Shown: positions 50,880 through 62,394 of the stretch, in pieces
How positions within the stretch are numbered: position 1 is the first letter of the stretch
Layout of the letters: every line of letters starts with the position of its first letter
From: Todiramphus chloris collaris
Lineage: Eukaryota > Chordata > Aves > Coraciiformes > Alcedinidae
Direction of reading: 5' to 3'
Assembly: GCA_025345505.1 (NCBI GenBank)
Contig: JANVCC010000130.1
Span: forward strand, 6,209,441-6,273,440
DNA: 64,000 bases
Program-made: the position numbers and the translations under genes
Notes under the pieces: model-generated
What the model saw: the letters and a program-made list of their open reading frames with translations, nothing else
Told to the model about the DNA's origin: nothing
Databases searched by the model: none

Positions 50880-51010
50880 GAAACATCAGAACTGGCTCAG
50901 ATAAGCACTGTCTAGCCTAGTAGCCTGTCTCTGGCAAGAGATGTCTAGTTAACCATTTAAGATCAGGGAATGCATACAGTAGCAAACTCCCAGGTAGACA
51001 CTGAAGTCTT
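50880..51010 (-). mobile_element. Possible ancient CR1-like remnant
   Basis: AGAACTGGCTCAGATAAGCA, then TCTAGCCTAGTAGCCTGTCT and CTGGCAAGAG resemble the TGGGTCAGACCA-TCTAGCCCAGTATCCTGTCT-CGACAGTGG block that I recall from reptile CR1-type repeats on the minus strand. It is short and diverged. Confidence 0.35.
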
Positions 51011-52978
51011 TTTGAGCTCAGCATTTGGCCCCTAAAAAAATACAGAACACTGCGTATGGGAGAAAGAGCATCTCTAAGCCAGGATGTGTCATTTCCTATG
51101 TATAGATGATCTAAACAGGAACAATTGCTGAATTTCTGGGGTACTGCAAGAAGAGATCTTACTGTAAGTACAAATCAAAACTCACCCCAAACTTCTATGT
51201 GCCCTTGAAATAGTTGCTGTAGAAAATCAGATTGAATGAACATTTGTTCTTTCTGCTTTTCTGGCATGAAAATCTGAGATTTTCTAGTATTGGTTCACCT
51301 TTTCATCATAAAATGTGCAGAGGGGCTCAAACCTAAGAAACCAAAGGAACATATTGTATCAAGAGTCAAAAAATGGTTTCCATGTCTTTACATATAAAAC
51401 AGTAACTCATCTCAGTTTTTCCTGCACCTGATAACTATCACTTCTAAGTCAAGGGCCAAGACTCTTGGAGGAAAAAGAGAAGTAACTTTAATCTATACTG
51501 GAAGAAAGGATATTTGTTCTAGTCAACAGGCTGGTAGGAACTCAGAAGAGCAATATATGAGACAAATCTCAGAAAATGGTTATTTATTCTCATTCAACTG
51601 CAGTACAAATTTCCTGATGAAGGTGGCATTTTGGAATGCTTGACCAGATCTCTATGAACCCTATTACCAAGATTAAAATTATCATAAATTACTGCTGTAT
51701 TCATTAGTGGAAGTTCTTAGAGACATTAAGTCACCTACTGTCTGACCTTATGGAGTAGTAGATTTAATTACCCAAGACTCAAAAAATACCAATATCAGCA
51801 CTTAAACACAGAAGATTATTATATAAAATCTGCTGAGTTAAAGCAAAGGATTTAATGTATTGGTTTCAGATACCAGTAACAGTGAATTCACACCTGTTCA
51901 AAATAAAAAACCCAAAACATTATTGATTAAATTTTGCTAAGCTGGGTTTCATTTCCATGGATTTATGCTAGGTTAAAGGTGATAGTGATCCCAGATGATA
52001 TAATACAACTTCAATCACATTTTAATAGACAGTTCATTATTGGGTGTGGGCAGATGGCCAAAGAGAGCATTTGAAACATCAGTAGCTAGTTCTTATTTAC
52101 ATCTGAGAAAATGACAGTATAGGAAAGATGAAGAACGCCAAGGGTAAAATCTCAGCCACACAACAGTTAATGACACCAGAATTTCAATTCTGAAGAAGTG
52201 TTTTCAGCAAAATCTCTCACAAGGTTTTGTAAAAATTAAAGTCATGCGGTTATGACAGTTACGTACATTTTAACAGGCAAGAAGTTTGCATAAATGTTTG
52301 AGGTTTGGGGCCAGATAAATTTGAAAGTAAGTAATACAAAATTGGAACAATTGGTCCCTTTTTGTCCAGATCCAAGAAGTTCAGGCAGTGGTTGGAGAAG
52401 ATCAGATCTGACCCCTATTTCCACCTTCACATTTTAAGTTCTAAGCGTACCAAAGAAAACAGAACTGCTCTTCATTATGGCAACTTAACAGAGCCTTTCA
52501 GTAACTACTTACAAAGATTTCCTAGTGATTTTCCTTTCCACTTCTTTTTCTCTGAATGCCTGATGTAACTTTGTCTTTAACTTACCCATACTAAAATAAG
52601 CATGATTCCCTTTTCCTGTTGCTGGCTTTTAAAATTCTGCAGCTTTAATCTCCCACAGTTCCCTGATTTTCAAGCTATCAGGTGTATTTCTTTAGATGTG
52701 TACAGCTGTAGCTTCAGTGTATTTTGTTCTTCATTTCTGTAGGATGTGAAATTTTACAGTTTGGTGTTATGCATTATGGAGAGGCTGGAAGAGAAGGTTG
52801 TTCTCTGTGCTTGGCCCTGAGGCTTGGCAGCAACGCTGCAAAATGACTTTAACCCCAAACCAGATGTTCAAGTTGTTTTAATAATATCTTATGTATCCTT
52901 CACAAAATAAAACAAAAACTCACTGTATCAGAATGTTCTAGTGTTATAGCAATGTGATTTTTGCTGTCTGCATTTTGC

Positions 52979-52994
52979 CCACCAGATGGTAGCA
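52979..52994 (+). promoter_or_regulatory. Possible CTCF-like site
   Basis: CCACCAGATGGTAGCA fits the CTCF core CCASYAGRKGGCRS in + orientation, with A and T at two of the G-rich positions. It is the same orientation as the sites near 12688 and 30003. Sequence match only. Confidence 0.4.
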
Positions 52995-53305
52995 CTGAAA
53001 TGAAATCAGAAGTTTTCTTATCAAAGCAGTTATTACTCTCATAGGTTGAACAAAATTCATCCTCTGTAATATTTGTAGGATCTAACTGAAGGCAATTCCT
53101 AGGTTACCTGTGTCCTGACAGCTATGGTTTGACAATGAACACAATACAAATATAAGTAAAACAATCTAAGATGGGCTCTCTTCTTTCATGGCTTAAGTGT
53201 CAGTTAATTCGCTCACAGTTTATATCCCCCTTATTTCTTTTTCCTCCATCTTAATTTTGTTTCCCATCATTATAAATGAGATTAGCAGAAGGAACAGCAC
53301 TCATA

Positions 53306-53540
53306 TATAATCATAGAATGGTAGGTGTGGGAAGGGACCTCTGAAGATCATCAAATCCAACTTCCCTGCCAGAGAAGGATCACGTAGGACAGGCCATGCA
53401 GGAATATACCCAAGGGTGTTTTTAAAGTCTCTAGAGAGGGAGACTCCATAACCTCTCTGGGCAGCCTCTTCCAGTACTCCATCACCCTCATAGTAAGGGA
53501 GTTTTTCCTCATATTGAGGTGGAACTTCCTGTGTTCAATA
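53306..53540 (-). mobile_element. CR1 LINE 3' fragment
   Basis: The + strand shows AATCATAGAATGGTAGGTGT, GGGAAGGGACCTCTGAAGAT, CATCAAATCCAACTTCCCTG and CCATAACCTCTCTGGGCAGC, ending near GTGGAACTTCCTGTGTTC. A clear CR1 3' end, 5' truncated, about 235 bp. Confidence 0.93.
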
Positions 53541-54608
53541 ATTTACGTAATCAGCAGGCTTTAAATGCCATAAACCTGAAACCACAAAGTTGATATACAT
53601 AGGAAAACCTTGTTCTTGGTTCAGAGAACGCTAAATACAACTATAAGACTACTAAAAATACATAGACTAACTACTGTGTTGCTTTATGCAAAAGTTTCTT
53701 CTCCATGTTATTGACTTTTGTATTTTATTCCTGGACTAAAGATACTACTTTGATTCACATTTGTGGTAAGAATTTTGCTCAAATGCCATGATGAGTAGCT
53801 TTTCTTAGCTCATTATGGATAATAGGCAGCACAGGAACCATAGGTATTAGAACTTCTACCCCGAATTCAAGTAAATCTGTGCATACAACTTTTCATTCAG
53901 AAAAGAGTTTTAATCACATTTAATGAATTCAAATTCTTAGTTTTTTTCCCAAGGCTTCATTAATGTGTCATAATTAGTAGAGTTTCCCAAGAAGAAAGAC
54001 TTTATAACAGTCATAGCAAATTTTTTTCACTTGATTTAATTACAAGTTAGTGACTGTCTAGTTTGGGTTTCAGGAGAATGCTTGAATTCTATGAAGAAAG
54101 TACCACATATATTTTCAGCAAGATTTGAACCAGGACTCTTTTCTCTTAAGAGGTAAGTTTGTTCTTTTCCAGAGCTCTTGCTGTGCCTAAATGGTCAATA
54201 TATCATTGTCTGCAGATTTTTACCTAACACCATGAAGTTTCAGCAAACACATTTTTAGTCCACAGGAAGGATTCTTGTCTCACATTCCACCAAGAAAATA
54301 AGGGCCTCATAGAATACTGAAGCTGAAAGCTGACAACTGTTGCAAAAACAAGGCTTCAAGAGCTCCAACTCTAGCAAAATAACTGATTTGCTGCATTTCT
54401 ATAGCTTTGTCTCTTTACAGGCACAAGCTAATGGCCTGTTGTTAAGAACTCTTGGACTATATTTAATTTTGACCTTAGTATTTTGTGTTCTTTGCTGGGA
54501 TCAGTCTGTCTGGAATCAAAATTTCTGAAAGTAAAATTCCAGGTAGTGCTTCAAGTTATGAGTTTTCTGAAAGGATCAACATGAGTCCCCAGGAAGGAGT
54601 TTTAAATA
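53541..54608. other. Intergenic stretch, no recognisable gene
   Basis: Nothing recognisable except GATTTGAACCAGGACTCTT (near 54123-54141), which faintly recalls the minus-strand MIR promoter region and is too short to call. Confidence 0.55.
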
Positions 54609-54826
54609 TAAATGATGAAAACAAAAAAACCAAAGAAATCCCAAACAAACAACAATAACAACAACAAAAAAAACCCACAAAAAACCAAACCAAAACAAAA
54701 AAAAAACCACAAAGAAAACCCAACCAAAAAACCAACATCAAACAAAAACAAACAAACAAAAACCACAAACAAACTAAAAACCCAAACCAAAAACCAACCA
54801 AAAAACCAAAACAAAAACAACAAAAC
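54609..54826. repeat. Long A/C-rich (CAAAAC/ACC-type) low-complexity tract
   Basis: About 220 bp of A with interspersed C, in variable CAAA, CCAAAA and AACAAC units with almost no G or T on the + strand. Long open frames on both strands (K/N/Q/T-rich on +, F/V/W/L-rich on -) are composition artefacts. Confidence 0.95.
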
Positions 54827-55439
54827 CATAACTCTTAGCAAATGGTTTGGTAGGGGAGACTACAAGTGTCTGGTAGGTATCTTCGTACTATACCATTTTA
54901 GGTAGCTTCTGGATTTACGCCAGGCTTTAGAAGTGAAATGAACCTAGAGTGGAGCAGGTTTGAAGTATTTTGAACCTTTGCCATCAACCAGGAACTTGAG
55001 CTGTATTACTCAATTTTCCATACCTTTTTTCTGAACCTGGCTGCAAAATAAGAAAATTTGAGGTGGTTTTCTATAAACTTGGGTGGCTTCATGGTTTTTA
55101 TATAGAAACCATCTGAAGTGTTATTTTTACTAGGTTTTGACCCCAAACCAGGCAAAACCTTGGTCATTTTAGCTGAATTTCCTTTTGAGGTTTTGGATTC
55201 CTTCCAACCCTAAGCTCACACTCAAGCTGCAAAAGGTTTATATGTGCCTTCTTTATGAACCTGCTGAATTTACTCATTTCTCATAGTCAGAACTCAAAGG
55301 TTCTATCAATAGGTGAAAGGAAAAAATGCACAAAGGATGAATGGCCCAAACCTGTAGGCCTTCAATGCGCACAACTTCCTTTAATTTGGTTAAGAAAGCA
55401 GTGTGTAGAGTGTACCTAAATCATCCTACCCCTTTGTCA
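54827..55439. other. Intergenic stretch, nothing recognised
   Basis: No recognisable exon, repeat or RNA gene between the A/C-rich tract and the MIR/L2-like element. Confidence 0.55.
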
Positions 55440-55895
55440 GGAAAGGTGATGTCACTGGACAGGGACTCAGAGTTCAATTCCCATCTCTGATGCAGACTTC
55501 CTCTATAGTTTTGAACAAGTCAGACAGGGAAGAAATCCAGGTCACATGGAAATGAATGACAAAGTTCTCATTGACATTTCTTGCATTGTCGTTCCTGATC
55601 TTCCACCTGAAGCTGTTCTAGGTTTGGTTTTTTGGTGTTTTTTTGTTTGTTTGTTGGTTGGTTTTTTATGCATGTGGGGGTTGGTTTGTTGTTTTGGTTT
55701 GTTTGTTTGTTGGGGTTTGTTTGGTTGGGGGTTTATTTTGGTTTGGTTTTGTCAAAGCCATTTGGACTATAAACTCTTTAAGGGCTGTATCTTAGTAAGG
55801 GTCACTGTACAGTATCTAGGATTGACAGGAGCTGATCTCAGGTAGGGTCTCTATGTGTTCCTGTCATGCAGATGACAGACAGTAATAAATAAGAA
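55440..55895 (+). mobile_element. Ancient MIR/L2-tailed SINE interrupted by a GT-rich tract
   Basis: The head has a tRNA-like B-box context, GGGACTCAGAGTTCAATTCC (55463-55482) with CATCTCTGATG and then GTTTTGAACAAGTCAGACAG, which parallels the MIR core GGTTCGAATCCC-GCTCTGCCA and TTGGGCAAGT. The tail at 55766-55894 reads GACTATAAACTCTTTAAGGG, CTGTATCTTAGTAAGG, TGTACAGTATCTAGGATTGA and AGTAATAAATAAG, matching the L2-type tail TGTAAGCTC-GGCAGGGACTG-ACAGTGCCTAGCACA-AATAAAT. The middle is split by the GT-rich tract at 55619-55752. Assignment is from memory of the consensus. Confidence 0.55.
55619..55752. repeat. G/T-rich low-complexity tract
   Basis: Variable GGTTTGG, GTTTGTTTGTTTG and TTGGTTGG units over about 134 bp. 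It is the strand-complement type of the A/C-rich tract at 54609 and interrupts the SINE at 55440-55895. Confidence 0.95.
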
Positions 55896-57401
55896 GCACA
55901 TCCACTTGACTTGAATGGAAACAGATGGACAATACAAGTCCAGAAGATTTCATTTGACAGCATCAGAGCAGTGCACTCCATTGTTAAACTCTACAACATC
56001 CTGCAGAAGTGCAGAATCTTCCTGTAGACTCTGATTGCTAATGCAAAAGACCAACAATTCTGCCATAACAGAAGGTTATATTCATTGACATAGTATTCAC
56101 ATTGTAAGTTGTTTTTACTCAGTGTTTTATTTCAGCTCACTAGTTGGATCTAGATAAAAAGGCACACATTACATAAGCCAGTAAAACAAATTATTTTTTT
56201 GAGTAAATTATAAGTTTATAAAGCATCTTTCATCTTCAATGTATTGCAGACATTAACTAATGCTAACAGAAGGTGAAGGGGACCTGAAAGATGTGTACTT
56301 ACTTCCAGGTCTAGTTATGCCTAACCCCTAGGTCTCTTCATGAGGTCATCAGTCAGTCTGCAGCTTCAGTATTTGCACATTTCACACTACATCATCTCAC
56401 TTCTAGACTGTGTATCCTGTCTACAGCACCACAATTCTCTACATGTACTCTCATGAGCATATTAGAGAAGATGCTGGACAAGTAACAGTGTCTACTCCCA
56501 TGTGTAATACTCTGCCTTAATATCTATATCTATAGCATAAGCATGGACAAAACCCCATATATTATAATCTACACAAATGTAGTACTAATACTTATCAGCA
56601 TGGCAGGCAATGTTTTCAGCATATCCAGATACAGCTCTATCTTCAGCTTAGTTACCCTCCCCCAAGATTTATACAGGCACTTCTAATTTCACAGTCCCTT
56701 GTTCTTCCATTGCCTGGAGGAGCTTCTGCTGTTTGGTGCATATCTTGCCTCTTCCCTTTAGAGACTTGGGGCTGTTCTTCCAGCAGGTTTCTAACTCTTC
56801 ACCTTTTCCTACCAATGACCATGTTCTAAGCTAAGGAGTAACTGCATCCCCTCTTTTAAAGAGAGGAAACAATGCACTCTTTGGCTGCATCCATGCTAGC
56901 AAACTACATGTGCTAAAGAACATTCTCTGGCCCAAAGCACATCTGGCACAGAACAGGCTGCCTCCATCCCATTCAATTCCCTTACCTGCCAAACTGGGGC
57001 AAGTGCATCCAAACTCCCTCCTGAGAGCTGCCCTTGGCACGCACTAACTCCTGAGACATACCTGGGAGTCGTCTAGGAGAGCACTATTTGAACCATGTCA
57101 GAGTATTGCCAGCATCCATGCTAACAATTTAATAGAAAAAAGCATTCTTCAGCTCTCAGGAACATTCCCTGGCATTGCATAATTTGCTAGAGTCATAGAT
57201 GGGCTTAATTTTTGTGCTGTTAGCTAAGCACACACGGTTGACTGTATGTAGTCATATTATTCTAGTTTCTACATACCAACCCCCCAGTGATAGGTATGGC
57301 TATCAAACCAGCAAAGCTAGAGGTTCATCAGCATTGACAGAGATAGAAAGATCCCACTATCCTCAGTAGGATATAAACAAACAGCAGAGCAAAAATAAGG
57401 T

Positions 57402-57411
57402 GGGGGGGGGG
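57402..57411. repeat. G10 homopolymer
   Basis: Ten consecutive G flanked by purines. A place where base calls and length are often unreliable. Confidence 0.9.
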
Positions 57412-59277
57412 AGGTGAGGAAGGCTTCTTTGCATGCTTACATCAGCCTGCCTTTTACCACAAAATATTCCTCTTCACAATTCATTACATTTTGCTGAGCT
57501 CCTGACTCTCTCATCCCCATGTGTTTTCTGTATCCCCTGCCACTTCCTCTGTGATCTTTTTTATTCCCTTCACACCTACACACAGCTATTATTTCTGAAT
57601 CAACTTTGACATACATTTCTCAAATCATTAATTTCTTTCCTATGTTATGTTTCTCTACTTTCAGTTCTCGTCTCCTACATATTTTTCCTCTTTATTCAAA
57701 ACTACAAAAAGTTCTCTTACTCCTTTGTTTTCTTCCTCTAACCTTAATCTTGATCATGTATTTTTAAAATCTAGAACTTGGACTTTTTTTCCAGTCTGAC
57801 AGTTACTTGTTGCTTACTTTTCCTGCACCCATTCTTTAAAATTCAGGATTCCACAGAAAACTTCTCTGTTTGTTTCATAACCACTGACCCCTTTCATTAC
57901 CCCCTGTCTTTGTCCCCCTTGAATCTTCTCCCAGACTTTCCACTACCCATTATCAATACAAAACAGTGGTAACACTGAACATCAAAGTTTTTCACAGCCA
58001 AGAGAACTGGAAGAGAGTGTGTCCATCAATATCTGTATTTCATCGTGGTGGGACCATGGCAATGGTGACATGCAGTAGTTGTTTGCCAACTGACAGGTTG
58101 GAAAGTTTGGCAAACCTTGAAATTTGCAGTGAGACTTTAGTGAGAGCTTGGCAGATTCACAGTCTGCCACCTACTTTCAATTAAGAAGCTCCAGCAGTAA
58201 TTTGCTGTCCCTTTTTGGGCATCTGCTTCAGATGTTTTAATGTGACCTTGCTGTTAGCATCCATGTTTCATTTGCATTTAGTCCATGGATTATGCCAGTT
58301 TATTGTTTTCCCAGAACCCAAATTACTACTCTGACTGATATTTTACATTGACTAAGGTCTAGAGATAGTAAAATATTTAAGCTTTTGACTAAAGGTATCT
58401 CTGTTCAGCAGTAAGAACAGCAGTGCAGAAAGACCTGAGGTGCCTCAGGAAAGAGTTCATCTGCAGCAGGCTGGAGTTCAGTGCAGACCAAATAGGTAAG
58501 CAATTATCCAGGCCTTTGGGTTTGTCTTGCAGCTGCAAATCCTGGTATCAAAGTTAGGTGTTTCTGAAGGAGCACATCTATACTGGAACTCAGCCATTAC
58601 TGTGAATGTATTGGAAGATTTTAGGGAAATACATAACATGCCTATAGTTCTCCAGTCTTTACTGGCCAATGGTGAATTTATTCAGCAGGTTTCAAGTGGT
58701 GGTCAACAGCACCTACCAACCTTTGAAAGCTTACAAACAAAGTGGAGGTCCACTAATAAATCCCAATGTCCTATGTTAACTGCGGACAATTACTAAGCTC
58801 AAAGAGGAATAAGTGGTGATATGCTATGGTTTGCAGTCTACAGGAAAACTTGTTAATCTGATGGTCCTTCCTGACACTAAAATCTATTACTCCAGAAAAA
58901 TCATTTTTACAGAAGGTATTGATAAGTCTACATCATAAGTGCCTTGAAGTACGAGGTGTTTGTCAAATTTTAAATTAAATTTATATTTTTGAGTCAATTC
59001 TTTTTCTGTGGACATCATTAATTTTATTCAGCAGAAAATCTACTATTCTGCAACTTTTCAAAGCTTTCTCTACTTTGAAAAATAAGATTGCAGAGTTACA
59101 AATAATTTCTTTTTTTCCTCCTTTTGTTACTCCCCAACATTTCCAAAGTTGAGAATGTCTTGCAAGACCATAAATGAAAGCAAGGAAACTTAAAGAAAAT
59201 GTTGTGAGTGAATAGTCTCTAGACATTAATCTTTACATTTTATTCAATTAAAAGAACAAAATATTTGGTTCCAATAG

Positions 59278-59321
59278 AAAAAAAAAAACAAAAACCCAAA
59301 AAACAACAACAACAAAAAAAG
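59278..59321. repeat. A/C-rich tract
   Basis: Poly-A, then CAAAAACCC and AACAACAACAAC units. Confidence 0.9.
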
Positions 59322-59630
59322 GAAAGTTAGAAGAAACTTCTAATTTCCTTAAAGTTCTGGCCTTGGAAAAATGCCATTTTTCAGTCAGCTCTAGATGAAG
59401 CTGTTTGAGCTGAACTTTTGCTTCATTAGCTGTTTAGCAGTTTCAGGGCAAATCAACAAGACATAGAGAAGTTTTCATACATTCCCCAAATGTTTCTTTG
59501 TGGTCCAAGCAGATTAACATTTTTTTTTGTAAAAACTATGTGATAGAAAATTGGGCATTTGGCATGGAAATAAATACCCCAAACAACAACTTTTTGCAAA
59601 GATGTTTCTTTCTGTAGGGGACTTTTTTTT

Positions 59631-59669
59631 TGTGTGTGTGTGTGTTTTCTTCTAAATAAATAAATAAAT
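59631..59669. repeat. (GT)n and (AAAT)n microsatellites
   Basis: TGTGTGTGTGTGTG, then TTTTCTTCT, then AAATAAATAAATAAAT, followed by a poly-A run to about 59680. Confidence 0.9.
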
Positions 59670-61839
59670 TAAAAAAAAAATCCAATTTTCACTTCTGAGT
59701 TTTCTAAAAGAAAACTATTTCCAACCAAGCTATTTAAATAATTTCCATGGCAAGTTCTTTATAACCTTGTAAGTTAGTGGATGTGTATAGGCAATGACAA
59801 TTTTTTGTTGTAAGCAATATTTTCTATTTTTGTAGGTAACACCGTCCCACAGTGAGCGACTGAACAGTCTCTATGCAACTTAACTGGGGGATAGTTCTCA
59901 GTCACGGTACTACTCCAGCCACACAGAACAACAGCTACTGGCTTATCATGAACTGTAGTTTCTTTGCAACTGTAGTGATACAAGCATGCAATGGAGGTGT
60001 AAGCAACACAGAAGAGGTTATAACTGACTCAGAGCAAGCACACTTTACCTAAAGTGAAACATGACTTTTGGAATCATGCAGGTTATACAACCTATTGACT
60101 ACATACAGTGGACACTAATTTTTATCAGTCTTCTGTAATATTCACTTTGTCTTGCACTTGTTCTCCACTGTTATTAAAAGTTTCATCAAATAAAATTTCC
60201 AAGGAACCTGGGAATCTGGAGACTGTGTGCAATCTGAGGAATTTCAAGGTGGTTTAAATATCTTACTTATTAGGGCCCAAATTCTTATAGTTTGCTAGTT
60301 GTTCTTACTGATGTTATTCTCTAGCAGGATGGGGAAGGGGGGAAGGGAGGCAAACCTACATCCTAATTTCCTCACACTCTTCCTCACACTCTTCCCCACC
60401 ATCTCCCTCCCACCTCCAACACACAGTTATTGTATGGTTATTCTCCCCAGTTACTTCAGCCGAGGACGATACTAGTGAATGGAGCAAAGTATCTGAATCT
60501 TCTCCCTCAGAAAAAAAAAAAAAAAAGAACTGCTGTTTCTTTTTCAGATACACAAAAGTTTAAAGAAATAGCAACAGTCCTATGCCTTTCCATCTACCTT
60601 CTCATTACAAATGTCAGATGCTTATGATCTCTTCCCACTTGCTTACAGGTCTTTTGGGGCTGTAATTCATCAGTGGCATGCTCCAGTACCCAATATGAAA
60701 AGGTATTTTCTTTATGCCCATGAGAGACCTTCCCTCAAACTTGGTGTTACCCTTCTGGCAAGGCCATGAAAATCGTCGAGTCCCATCTTGCTGTTTTCTT
60801 TGCTTGTGGCTAGAAACCTTTCTTGGCTCCTTACCCAGCCAGCCAGCACTTATTCTCTCAACAGTAATAATCACATCCAAATTAGATTTGCTGTTAAACA
60901 ACGTCTCATTTCTTTCAGAAACAGGAAAAAAAGAAAACATGTATAGGAAAGCCTTTATTCCTATTCACAGCAACAGGATGTGGGGTTACAATGGGTTATG
61001 AAAGCATATGGTGTAAAAGGTGAATATTTGAGAACCTCTGCTGTTGAGATCAGGCCCTAGAAACTGAATTTTCTCCATATGGGTTTGAGCATTCCTACTG
61101 GCAATGACTATTTGTTTCAATTCACACAAAAATTTGATTTTGGGCTGACCGCAAGTACTTATTTATTTTGGGTTCAACCACTGACCCTCCCCCCTGCAGC
61201 CCAAGTAATTTTTTTTTTCCCCTCAAAAAAGTAACAACTCCTACAATTCTAATTCAGACTGTATTTCTTAGGCCAGTGTTTCACACTGCTTCCTCCCTTT
61301 AAATTAAGGAGTTCCTGATACTTTCTTCCTTCTATACCCAACCATTTTTATCCTGAAAAATGCAGACCCACACAGTAAATTGGGTAAGAGAATTAGAATT
61401 AATCTCTGCTGTAGACATTTCTAACTGACAAAAGAGCTGTTCTGGTACTAGCTAAATTCTAGGCATTGGGAGAATAGAGCGATTCTGTATGATAGCCTTC
61501 TCTTATGTATTTCCTTAAGCTTCTCCTGTCAAAAACAAAACAGAAAACATCATGAAGCTGGCTCTGTGTGTGGTTCTGGTGGTTTCTTATCAAAGACAAT
61601 ATGCCAGAACTAGAAATAGTACAAAAGAAGAAAAATCAAAAATGTGGTGTAGCCTGTTTGAGGAGAAATCAGTCTGGAGCACTTCAGCGTTGAAAGGAGA
61701 CAAATGTATTAAAGACATGTAAGACCTGTAAAGTGATGATTGCCACTGTTTGCAGTAAAAAACAAAAAACCAAACCAAACAGAACAGGGGTCATCAAAAT
61801 AGAGTGTTAATTAAGTAGTCGAAGTAATTTAGAAGTGCT

Positions 61840-62394
61840 AACAATGTGCGAAAACAGCCCAGAAAACCAACCGTATCCTGAGTTACATCAAGAGAAGTGT
61901 GGCCAGGAGGTCAAGGGAGGTGATTCTGCCTATCTACTCTTCTCTAGTGAGACCTAACTTAAGAGTACTGTGTCCAGCTCTGGAGCCCCCAGCACAAGAA
62001 GGACAGGCTGAGGGAGTTGGGGTTGTTCAGGCTGGAAAAGAGAAGGCTCCAGGGAGACCTTATTACAGCCTTCCAGCATCTGAAGGGGGCCGACAAGAAA
62101 GCTCAGGAGGGACATTTTACAAAGGCCTGTAGTGATAGGATGAGGGCTAATGGTTTGAAACTGGAAGAGGGTAGATTTAGTTTGGAAATAAGAAGGAAAT
62201 TCTTCACTCTGAGGGTGGTGAGACATGGGAACGTGTTGTCCAGGGAAGCTGTGGATGCTCCATCACTGGATGTGTTCAAATGCAGGTTGGATGGGGCCTT
62301 GAGTAAGGTGGTCTAGTAGGAGGTGTCCCTGCAATGGAAGGGGGGTTGGAACTAGATGGTCTTCAAGGTCCCTTCCAACCCAAGCCATTCTAAG
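61840..62394 (+). mobile_element. CR1 LINE 3' fragment with ORF2 C-terminus
   Basis: Plus-strand blocks are TACATCAAGAGAAGTGTGGC, GGAGGTGATTCTGCC, CTGTGTCCAGCTCTGGAGCC and GGACAGGCTGAGGGAGTTGG. Frame 62017-62316 encodes the CR1 ORF2 C-terminus: GLFRLEKRRLQGDLITAFQH, then GRFSLEIRRKFFTLRVVRHG, then VDAPSLDVFKCRLDGALSKV. The 3' UTR ends with CCCTTCCAACCCAAGCCATT and CTAAGAAAAG, so the octamer tail is degenerate. This is among the better preserved copies in the window. Confidence 0.95.

Larger units (their letters stand above)
48585..53305. other. Intergenic stretch, no recognisable gene
   Basis: No recognisable coding exon. It includes a possible ancient CR1 remnant near 50880-51010, an unassigned exon-like segment near 52360-52440, a CTCF-like site near 52979-52994 and a 13-bp direct duplication GCCTTGTTATCCA (near 49109 and 49168). 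Confidence 0.6.
55896..61839. other. Intergenic stretch, no recognisable gene
   Basis: About 5.9 kb of apparently unique DNA with a G10 run at 57402-57411, an A-rich tract at 59278-59321 and GT plus AAAT microsatellites at 59631-59669. Open frames at 58527-58796 and 60614-61001 have no recognisable similarity. Confidence 0.6.

Noticed and set aside
54100..54160. Another MIR remnant (GATTTGAACCAGGACTCTT)
   Set aside because: Only about 19 bases resemble the MIR promoter region; flanks do not support it.
54556..54905. Long F/V/W-rich minus frame and K/N/T-rich plus frame
   Set aside because: Both arise from the A/C-rich low-complexity tract.
55463..55490. Possible tRNA gene (TTCAATTCC B-box-like)
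   Set aside because: No foldable cloverleaf or A-box at the right spacing; the context fits a MIR-like SINE head.
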